Positions 43,821 through 53,848 of a stretch of DNA of 64,000 nucleotides are shown here, in pieces (positions within the stretch are counted from its first letter, which is position 1; each line of letters opens with the position of its first letter). This stretch comes from Halicephalobus mephisto (taxonomy: Eukaryota > Nematoda > Chromadorea > Rhabditida > Panagrolaimidae), in contig SWDT01000030.1 in the NCBI GenBank assembly GCA_009193035.1, positions 310,001-374,000 of the forward strand, read 5' to 3'. The notes under the pieces are model-generated. The model was given only the letters and a program-made list of their open reading frames with translations. It did no database searches and was not told the DNA's origin. Made by a program: the position numbers and the translations under genes.

Positions 43821-44724
43821 TTTGTAAATTTGCATATTTTCATAAATTAATTTTTTCATTTTTATCACTGGAGATGCCTTGATGTTGGCTTTGATATTTT
43901 TCGTCTTCAAGAACACCGAAGAATAAGTAAATTATTCCTGTTATTATTATTTGGCTTTGAATATTTAAATGTTTTTGTTAAGTAAGAAGTTTATCAAAGT
44001 AGATCAGATACAGTAATAGGAACCTGTGTTTTTATTTTTTGAATATATTTATACAAAAAAAAACTTACTTTCGATAGGGTACTGTAATGTCGGTTGTGAT
44101 TCCTTGAATATCCTTCGGTGATTTGCGACAGTTGCTCTCCAGCGATATTTGATCTCTTGATTTCAAAATACTTTTTAAATTAATTTTTTCTTTTTAATCA
44201 TAATGTTAGACAATTTCACATACCAAATACCTAGTCAAAAAAAAATTTGGCCTGTAGAAAATTACTTTTTTAAGATATTAATTTTTTTTAAATTTCGAAA
44301 TACTTTTTAAACTAATTTTTTTAAATTGTTATATTATATTATTTCACATACCAAATACCCAGTCTAAAAAGATAAATTTGGCCTGCAGAAAGTTACTTTT
44401 TAAAGATATTCATCTTTTTTGTTTTTTTTAATTTCAAAATTTTTAATTTTAAATTGATTTTTCACCTTATTGAAATATTAAGTTAATTCAATTAAAAATT
44501 ATAAAAACGAAAAAAATGAGATGAATATTACGAAATAGGGAAAGGAAATGTCCCTGGGAGCAACTATTGCACTTTTGAACATACCCTTGTGTTGTTCATG
44601 GAATGACCGTTGAAAAAATGAAAAATCTGGCTAATCAATGAATTTTTGCTGATAGTTTACTTTTGTGACTTTTGATTTTTACGCGTATTTAAAATTATAG
44701 AGTTATTTTTCACAGATTTCGATA
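43821..44724. repeat. Intergenic region with a decayed foldback relative
   Basis: At 44,125-44,160 CAGTTGCTCTCCAGCGATAT resembles the arm of the foldback at 27.05 kb. Two diverged copies of TAAATTAATTTTT...CATACCAAATACC(T/C)AGTC occur near 44,175-44,280 and 44,310-44,410. No gene seen. Confidence 0.45.
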
Positions 44725-44830
44725 TACAGTATACCTTGGATATAGGATACCTCCGCTATGATATATCCTTTGTTGTAAGATACGATTTGACCGATCCCAG
44801 GGGGTATTTTACATCCAAGTTCGACTGCAT
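44725..44830. mobile_element. pogo/Tigger-like MITE, short form (copy 6)
   Basis: Inverted ends TACAGTATACCTTGGATATA and ACATCCAAGTTCGACTGCA around about 106 bp. Confidence 0.7.
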
Positions 44831-44913
44831 ACGGTTTTGAAAATTGGGAGAATTTTGATATATGAGGATTTGGAAATTAAAAGAATTTTGATATATGGTT
44901 TCGGAACTTTTAA

Positions 44914-45020
44914 CACAGTATACCTTGGATATAAAATACCTCCGTTATGATATATCCTATGTTGTAAGATACGCTCTGTCCGGTTCTAATGGGTATCTCA
45001 TATCCAAGTTCGACTGTATA
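44914..45020. mobile_element. pogo/Tigger-like MITE, short form (copy 7)
   Basis: Inverted ends CACAGTATACCTTGGATATA and TATCCAAGTTCGACTGTA around about 107 bp. Confidence 0.7.
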
Positions 45021-45055
45021 TATTTACATGTATATTATTATTTATACATATTTAT

Positions 45056-45161
45056 ATACAGTAGAACTTGGATATAAAATACCCCTGCTATAGTACATCC
45101 TTTGTTATAACATACGATTTGACCGATCCCAGGGGGTATCTTATATCCAAGTTCGATTATA
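45056..45161. mobile_element. pogo/Tigger-like MITE, short form (copy 8)
   Basis: Inverted ends TACAGTAGAACTTGGATATA and TATCCAAGTTCGATTATA around about 106 bp; shares its upstream linker with the 12.85-12.89 kb spacer. Confidence 0.7.
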
Positions 45162-45253
45162 TTTGTGAATTAATGTTATTTTTTAGCTTCATTATTTGGT
45201 TTATGCTGTTTAGGCCCCTTAGGCTGCCACTGGTTGCGGGTCGAGTTGTGTCC

Positions 45254-48200
45254 ATGACGAGTACGTCTGAATCCAGAAAAGAAAGATTTACTAAATTATA
45301 TCAAAATGCGAGAAATAACGTTTTTGAAATTATCGAACAAAAACCAGAAAATCTCGAAAATGCTCTTTATCAATCTTTGAAAAATTTCTTTTTTGAATTA
45401 AACAGTAGTGTTTCTTTTCGTCAAAGATTTTTCATGGGATTGGCTTACATTGATCTGATGAAAGCCGAGCCTTATCGTTTGGAACCAGAAAAAAAAATGG
45501 AAATCGTCACTGAATACGTGTTCGTTGCCGGTCATACCCTCAGGGATCTGGAGAAAGACGGAGTGGAATTCTTAGCTAAGGAAGTAGAGGAAAAATTAGA
45601 TCCAAGGATGATTGTAAGTTTTTTAATTATTAAAATTATAAAATTTTCTAAAAATTTGTAAAAAATCTCAAAAATTGAGTTGAATGGGATTTTTTGGTCT
45701 TCTAGAATTCGGAAATTTCGTAAAATTATGTAAAATTACCTAGTATCGAATTAAATGTTCGAGAATCTCATTAAATTTTTCTGGAATCTTTAAAATTTTT
45801 GAACTTTCTAGAATCCAGTTAAAAGTTTTCAAATTTTATAAAATTTCATAAAATCACTTAGGATTGAATTAAATGTTCTAAAATTCCTCAGAATCTTGTT
45901 AAAATTTTCCGTATTTTTATATTAATTTTTCGAACTTTCTAAAATCTAATTAAAAGTTTTCAAATTTTATAAAATTTCATAAAATCACTTAGGATTAAAT
46001 TAAAAGCTCTAAAATTCCTCAGAATCCTATTAAAATTTCCCGCATTTTTATATTAATTTCTCGAACTTTCTAAAATCTAATTAAAAGTTTTCAAATTTTA
46101 TAAAATTTCATAAAATCACTTAGGATTGAATTAAAAGCTCTAAAATTCCTCAGAATCCTATTAAAATTTTCCGTATTTTTATATTAATTTTTCGAACTTT
46201 CTAGAATCCAGTTAAAAGTTTTCAAATTTTATATAATCTTACAGAAGTTTCCTGAATATCATGAAAACTTTAAAAACCAGAAAAGTTGAGAATTTAAAGA
46301 AAATTCATGTTGAGAGAAATTTCGTGAAAGTTTTGAGTTTTATAATATCGTAATTTTTTAGAGAGATGGTATCAATGTGCTCTGTCAGATGAAGATCAAA
46401 CCAGATAGACACCAAGTTATCGAACGTGTACTAAATCTCTCGGATTTGAGCTCTGAATACGCTGTTGTGACGCTGAACGAACTCGAAAAACAAATTGAAT
46501 TTCATCCTGGAATCGTTCTAAGTTGGATTTCGGCATTCAAATTTCCACAATTTGATCAAAAAAATCTTAAAAAATTTGTTATTTCTTTTCTTATTCACGA
46601 ACGGGATATTCCCAGATGTTTATTAAACAACGAAGAATCTCGAAAAATTATCGTCAGTTATCTCGATGGATTTTTGGCGAAACCCAGACCGTTTCCGAAA
46701 GATGAATTAGAAAAAAAATTTTTGGATAACTTTGAAATGAAAAAAATTGAAGATCAATGTTACAAACTTGCTGTTAATGTTTTTTCGTTAGAATCTACGA
46801 TGCCAAATGCCGTTGTAAATAGAATTTTGAATGATTTTCAGTATCAAATAGAACGATTATCTTCGAAAAGAGAAAAATCAGCAGTAATAATTGTAAGTTT
46901 TTAATTTTTAATATTAAAAAATTAAAATTTAATAGAAATTTTTAAATTTTAAGTTTTTTAAACAATAATTTTTTGGACATGTTTAAAAATTTTAAATGTA
47001 AAAAAATTTGATTTAAAATACTTTAAAAATTTTAAATAATTTTAAATATTTTTAAAATTTTAGAAATTATTAAATAATTTTGAATATGTTTTTTAAATTC
47101 TAGAAATTTGAATAATTTTAAATATTTTTAAAATTTCAAATATGTTTTTCAAATTCTAGAAATTTGAATGATTTTAAATATTTTTTAAATCCTAAAAATT
47201 TGAATAATTTTAAATATTTTTTAAATTCTAAAAATTTGAATAATTTTAAATATTTTTAAAATTTCAAATATGTTTTTTAAATTCTAAAAATTTGAATAAT
47301 TTGAAGTATTTTTTTAAAATTTTCTGTTTTAGCAAGTACTTAGAGCTGTGTATGATCATCCTGGAATTCTGAAGAGGATTTTTCCCACACTTCGACGTTA
47401 TGATCAAGAAATAGTTGATGGATTTATATATGAAATGGATGATGCTAAAGTTGTCAATTTTCCGTCATTTGAAAATCTCCCAACATATGCGCAAAAAAAT
47501 CTTACAAATGCTCGAAATTTTGTGAAAGATATATTGAAGCCAGTTAATCCACACATGATGCCGGTGAATTGTGGAAATTTTGAAATTTATTGGATAGGTT
47601 CACAAGAGCAATGGCCTCAGTTACTCCAATGGCTCCAACCTTGTCATCTTGTTGGATTCGATATTGAAGCCAATTTTGTTTGTCAAAATTCTAATGGGAT
47701 TCAACAGTAAGATCTTTGATTTTGGTTAAAATTAAATTTTTTTAAATTAAAATAACTATTAAAGTAATTTTAATTTTTTTAAGTTATTTTTTACTTTTTT
47801 AAATAATCTAATTTTTTTAAATCTAAATTATATTTTATTTTTCGAAATAATCTAATTTTTTTAAATTAAAATAACTATTAAAATAATTTTAATTTTTAAA
47901 AATTAAAATAACTATTAAAGTAATTTTAATTTTTTAAAATTATTTTTTACTTTTTTAAAAATAATTTAGATTTTTCAAATTTAAATAATTTTTTTAAAAA
48001 TAATTTTTTATTTTTTAAATAATCTGAATTTTTTAAATTTAAATTATTTTTTACTTTAAAATAATTTAAGTTTTTTAAATTTAAATAATTTTTATTTTTT
48101 AAAATAATCTGAATTTTTTAAATTTAAATTATTTTTATTTTTAGAGCTGCTCTTTTTCAAATTTCCGATGGAGATACAGTATACATTATTGATGTAAGTA

Positions 48201-50149
48201 GACTGCGGACCGAAGGAAAATCGATGGATATATTAAAATGGAATGGATTATTTGAATTATTTTTCCAACCAGATCGTGTATGTGTAGGATTCGACGTTAA
48301 CAATGACCTGAAATTTCTTCAATCAACATTTCCGTCTTTGAAGAAATTATTTGCAGAAAAACAACCAAAATTCCTAGATTTGAAAAAATTAACAGAATGT
48401 GTTTTTAATAATTCCGAATTCAGAAAGTTGTTTTTCCCGATGGAATTCCACCAACAAATTCTTTGAAAAATTTGTCGAATATATTTGTAAAAATTCATTA
48501 AAAAAAGAAGAACAAATCGGAAATTGGAAAACAGACCACTTCGAAGAGAACAAATGATATATGCCGCTCAAGATGCCAGATATGTTACGGTAGTTATAAG
48601 GACATGATTCATGCGATCTATGAAGTTTTGAAATCAGATGGAGAAGCGAAAAATTTCATAGAATGTGGTGTGGTTAATACTGTAAACCAACAACAGAAAA
48701 TGGAATATTTACAGTAATTGGAAATAGGAAATCTACCGTATCGGATATATTAATGACAATAGATAATACAAATTTTAAATTGTTGAATATTGAAGTAAAT
48801 AATGAAAATGTGAAATTGCCAGAGGATGTGATGATTGTTGTGGATACACCGCTTCTGAAAGTAGTTCCGATTTTACGGAGATGTGGTTACAAAACTTTCG
48901 ATTATCGGGAGAAGTTAATGAAGGAACTATCAAAGCCGCTGCAATGAATCAGATTCTGGCAGAATTCATCGGGCAATACAGATTTGTACTTCCTAGGGAG
49001 TAGATTTCCAGTAAGTTTTTAAATAATCAAAATACAATTGAAAAAACTTATTTTTAGTAGATTTTTTCGGGTATTTGTTAAGTTTCATATATGAAAATTA
49101 ATCCTAGAGGGTGGATATAGCGTTATGTATCCTAGTTTAGAAGTTCCTAAATTTATTAAATAGAATTCATCGAAAATAATATCAATACAGATTTGTACTT
49201 CCTAGGGAGTAGATTTCCAGTAGGTTTTTTAATAATCAAAATACAATTAAAAAAACTTATTTTTAGTAGATTTTTTGGGGTATTTGTTAAGTTTCATATA
49301 TGAAAATTAATCCTAGAGGGTGGATATAGCGTTATGTATCCTAGTTTAGAAATTTGTGGACCTATTCAGAAAGAATTTAGTACTAAAAAATTGCTATGAA
49401 ATGATCATTAGTTAATCTCAAAATCAGCAGGTTACTGTAGTCTGCAATATGTCCCAAAAATTCTCGTCAAGACCATTTTGTAAAAAAGTTCATACAAATT
49501 TTACAATTGATTACGAAATAATCATTGAAACCGAAATTCTAACTTACTGTAGTTTCTAAAAACTATGAAAATTCCTATCGAGACAATTTCGTAGAAAATT
49601 CATATATGAATTTCATAATAGTGTGATAATTAAATTACATTTTAGTTTGAAAAAGAAAAATTTGCCGGAACTTTGAAATCAAGATGGATTTATGCAAATC
49701 AGGATCAATCGGATTACAGTATTTTGGAGACTGCGATGATTAAAACCAAAACAATCGTCAATGTGAATGATTTTCAATCTAGATGCACGAAATGTTCTCA
49801 AAATAACACTAGTTTTGAAATCAGAATAGAAGCCTACAGGGTCATCTACAGAGCTTTCACGAAAGTCAAACAGTATTTTGACAAGAAATTTGGAACTGTT
49901 GGATTGGATGATGACGAAAGAGACAAGGAATTGTTGAAAAATATCAACGGATTTGAAATTACAGATGATGGAAAAATATTAATTATCAACAATGAAAGTG
50001 AAATTTATAAATTTCTAATTGATGGAAATGAAGCGAAAGTAGAAGGGCCGGAGGGTATTGTGAAAGTTTACAAAGCAGTCAACAGTCTCTATGATGATGA
50101 AACTCTGGAAGTTGTTCGTTTTTGTAAAGAATGTGCTGTTTTTTTCTAG
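45254..50149 (+). CDS. Mut-7-like 3'-5' exonuclease with Mut7-C domain; frame broken in one exon
   Basis: Intact, in-phase exons: 45254-45613, 46362-46892, 47333-47706 and 48145 onward; terminal exon 49646-50149. The N-terminus is helical. The DEDDy exonuclease motifs are present: CHLVGFDIEA (D, E), VCVGFDVNNDLKFL (D) and MIYAAQDARY (Y, D). The Mut7-C part has DVMIVVDTPLLKVVPILRRC and SRCTKCSQNNTSFE, then a CxxC near the end. Between about 48,410 and 48,975 the frame changes at least six times, although the protein stays recognisable in changing frames. MUT-7 in C. elegans is needed for RNAi amplification and transposon silencing in Mutator foci. Either a decaying gene or local sequence error; a pseudogene label is possible. 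The ATG follows a TGTTTAG acceptor by 41 bp. Confidence 0.75.
45662..46320. repeat. Tandem repeat in mut-7-like intron 1
   Basis: About four copies of a 110-125 bp unit with AAAGTTTTCAAATTTTATAA, AAATCACTTAGGATTGAATT and CTAAAATTCCTCAGAATC. Confidence 0.75.
48975..49350. repeat. 165-bp direct duplication across an exon end and intron
   Basis: 48,975-49,140 and 49,184-49,350 share ATACAGATTTGTACTTCCTA, GGGAGTAGATTTCCAGTA(A/G)G and GGGTGGATATAGCGTTATGT. The first copy has the donor CCA|GTAAGT, the second CCA|GTAGGT. Confidence 0.8.
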
Positions 50150-51446
50150 TCATATTGGATGTACGGTGGTTTTTTCCCTTAGGGCTTTTGATTTTTCGTA
50201 ATTTTTAAAAAATGGTTTTGTTTTTTATTTTAGATCAATTTTGGTATCTGGATTTGTCTAGAACGTCGACAAGTGACTGAGAAGATTAATTTTAAAACAA
50301 TTTCGAAAGTAATATGATTCAAGGGACTAAATGCCTCAGGGAATCGAATTTTTGGAATTCTTACTTTTTATTTTTTTATCCTTGAAATTCCAATCAGAAA
50401 ACCAAAAATTGATTTACAAATTCAAAAATTTTAAAGTTAGTGAAAATCGAAAAAAGTTAAATGCCTCAGGAAATCGGATTTTTAAATTTTTAATTTTTTA
50501 AATCAATTTTTTTATCCTTGAAATTCCAATCAGAAAACCAAAAATTGATCTGTAAATTTCGAAATTAGTGAAAATCGAAAAAGGTTAAGTGCCTCAGGGA
50601 ATCGGATTTTTAAATTTTTAAATTTTTTACATCTTTGAAATGACAAAAAACAAAAATTAATTTAAAAAGAATTTTGAAATCAGTGAAAATTGGAAGGGAT
50701 TAAGTGCCCCAGGGGAGTAGTTACCGTACAGTCCAGACGCTTTATGATTTATGGGATTTTAGTGATTTTTGAAGTGATATAATACTTTTAATTTTGATTG
50801 GAAATAAAATTTTAATTGCACAAATTTCGTTTCTGTACTATCAGGAATCAAAAAGCAGATAATCTGTTCATGAGACAGGTTTAATGACAAAAATAAAAAA
50901 ATTGATCGTAAAGTTTTATTATTTAAAAAAAATAAATTTGAATTCCCGCGAAATTACAAAAGACAGTCTTATTTTAATTTTTCTCTCAAGAAAATAAGAA
51001 AGAAGAGATTATTTGGCGAGTTGCCAACCAGACTTTGGCATTGCTGACTGGAAAATGTAAGCGGACCAAATAAATTTTTTTTAATCTTTTTCGACCAAGT
51101 TGTGTTGAGTCCTCACTCTCGAAAATATTTCACGTGATTGCGCAGTTTTTATCCGTTTTTCCATTTTAAATGATTAACTGAAAAATCAATTTTGTTTCTT
51201 GACGGACAGTTATTACAAAATAACTCAGCAAGAAACTTGGCGTTAAAAACTATTTGTTTTGTCACGTCAAAAATAATTTTGGACAAACAAAACTAAAAAA
51301 CTGATGATCGACCAAAGAATTTTTGTCTCTCACTTGTTCTTTTTGTCAACGTTGTTTGTCCTTCATTTTGTTTCACGAGATTTTCTTGGCAACGTTTATC
51401 GTTTAAATTTTAATTTTTTTCAGATTTTCGTCAATTTTATGACAAA
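50150..51446. repeat. Intergenic region with about 125-bp repeats; cysteine synthase promoter
   Basis: Units carrying AAGTGCCTCAGGGAATCGGA and TTGAAATTCCAATCAGAAAA lie near 50,330, 50,460, 50,585 and 50,700; the last ends in AGTAGTTACCGTACAGTCCA, like the foldback arm at 27.4 kb. 50,950-51,440 has mixed sequence upstream of the cysteine synthase-like start and may hold its promoter. Confidence 0.55.
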
Positions 51447-52968
51447 ATGGCTGATCGTAACTCTGTTGCTGAAGATGCTTGTCAGTTGATCGGGAACACT
51501 CCGATGGTTTATCTCCGCCGAGTTTCCGAAGGCTGCAAAGCAAAAATCGGTGAGTTTTTATATAAATTTCGCTTTCACTACAATTCTGAAAAATCTATCT
51601 TTTCTGAGTCGATCGATATATGGAAAATTAAATTTAAAATAACTTCAACATGTGAAGAATGTTTAAGGCATTTTTATGTGTAGAAAACTTGCTTTAAAAT
51701 TGTTCCTTTATATAAAAAATCAAATTGAAAACAAGTTTTGTGTATGAAAGGTTAAATTTAAAGTAGTTTTTATAAATGAAACTTAAATTGAAAGTAGTTT
51801 TTGTGTGTAAGGAGAACTTGGTTTTTCATATGTCGAAATTGCTTTAAACCAAGTTCAAATTAATTTCGATATATGAAGAATTTAGTTTAAAGTAGTTTTG
51901 ATATATGAAAACCTAAGTTTAAAATAACTTTTATATATGAACTTAATTTTTTCCTTTCAGCCGTGAAACTGGAATATTTCAATCCGGCTGCTTCGGTTAA
52001 GGACAGAATAGGGTATTCTATGGTTGTAGAAGCCGAAAATGAAGGCAAAATTCGTCCTGGATTGACGACATTGATCGAACCGACGAGTGGCAACACCGGT
52101 ATCGCTTTGGCCTTCGTTGCGGCTTCTCGAGGATACAAATTGATCATCACTATGCCTGCCAGCATGAGTTCCGAAAGGGTAATTACTTAAACAAAAATTT
52201 AATTTAATTTAATTTTTAGAAAACATTATTGAGGGCATATGGAGCCGAATTAGTTCTAACTGATCCTGCTCGCGGAATGAACGGGGCAATCGAAAGAGCT
52301 CAAGAACTCGCCAGTAGTATTCCTAATTCATTCATTCTCCAACAGGTTTGATTAATTGGATTTTTTAAATGTATTTATTGCGATTCTAGTTCGAGAACCC
52401 AAATAATCCCAAAATTCACTACAACACTACTGGTCCCGAAATCTGGCGTCAAACACATGGCCAAGTCGATGTTTGTGTCTTTGGAGTGGGAACCGGAGGT
52501 ACAATCACCGGGGCCGGACGGTACTTGAAGGAACAGAAGCCGTCAGTCAGAATGTTCGCCGTTGAACCAGAAGAATCCGCGATTCTGAGTGGATATCCAG
52601 TTGGTCCGCATAAAATCCAAGGAATTGGTGCTGGGTTTGTTCCTAAAGTTCTCGATACAGAACTTTACGAAGATATAGTCAAAGTTCATTCCGACGAAGC
52701 GATCGTTATGTCTCGTCGACTTGCACTTGAAGAAGGACTTCTTTGTGGAATTTCAAGTGGAGCAAATGTCGTTGCTGCTATTAGAGTAGCCAATTTACCA
52801 GGAATGGAAGGAAAATTGGTAGTTACTGTTCTTCCTAGTTTTGGTGAACGTTATCTATCATCTGCTCTGTATGCATCTATCAGAGACGAAGCTACCAATA
52901 TGACGGTTGAAACATTAGAAGAAAATTTAGCTCGTTTGAAACTTCATGAATTTCCAGAAGTGGCTTAG
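51447..52968 (+). CDS. Cysteine synthase-like PLP enzyme (CYSL family)
   Basis: Four exons, 51447-51549, 51961-52178, 52220-52345 and 52390-52968, join in phase to 341 residues, the normal family length. Landmarks: [22 protein letters not shown] with the PLP-binding Lys at residue 48; the substrate loop [14 protein letters not shown]; the phosphate cradle [17 protein letters not shown]; and [11 protein letters not shown]. Nematode CYSL proteins act as O-acetylserine/cysteine synthase or cyanoalanine synthase, or, for CYSL-1, as a regulator of EGL-9 in H2S signalling. Which one applies cannot be read from the sequence. The ATG is 23 bp after a TTTTTTTCAG acceptor, fitting trans-splicing or a 5' UTR intron. 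Confidence 0.92.
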
Positions 52969-53848
52969 AATATGCCTTTTTAAATATTTGGCCAATTTTT
53001 GTAGTTTTTTTTTGTCACAGCGCAAGCAGATTTGGAAAAATTAAAATTCGGGTCATTTGAGGCCGCTCCTCTGTTAATTGTACGATAGTTAGTTTTTCCT
53101 GTGGCATTTAGTCTAGTTTTTTTTGTAAATGTGGATTTTTTAGATTTATTTTAATCTAAAATGCCGATGTGACTAAAATGATTTAAAAATTTACTGTATA
53201 GTATTTTTTTGATTTTTACTGGTTTTGAAATTTAAAAAATTTTTACAAATTAATTTAAAACGATAATGTGACTGAAAAAATTAAAAATTTACTGTATAGT
53301 GTTTATTTTTTCGATTTGGATAAATTTTTTAAAAATTAGTCTGAAATTTTAATCGAAAAAAATTAATTTTAAAATTTGAAATTAATGAAAATCGAAAAGG
53401 ATCAAATTTTTAAAATTTTTGGATTAATTTTTTAATTTCCAAAAATTACCTAAATTAATTTTAAAAATTCAAAACCAGTGCGAGTCGAAAATGGTAAATG
53501 CCCTCGAGAAATGAAATCTTAAAATATTAAAATTTTTTGGATTAATTTTTTAATTTCCAAAAATTACCAAAATTTAAAAATTAATTTTAAAAATTCAAAA
53601 CCAGTGCGAGTCGAAAACGGTAAATGCCCTCGAGAAATGAAGTCTTAAAATATTAAAATTTTTTGGATTATTTTTTTAATTTCCAAAAATTACCAAAATT
53701 TCAAAAAAATAATTCTAAATATCCAGGAAATAAATGTCCCAAGAAACCAACTATCGCACAAAAATTTTTTTCATTTATTATTGTACTGATTTATTTTTTA
53801 TTTTTTTATATTTAAGGCTCTTCACGGTGTCTTGTAAAGTGAAAAATC
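52969..53848. repeat. Convergent intergenic region with about 125-bp repeats
   Basis: AACCAGTGCGAGTCGAAAA and GGTAAATGCCCTCGAGAAAT recur near 53,475 and 53,600, with a more diverged copy at about 53,385. No gene. Confidence 0.65.
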
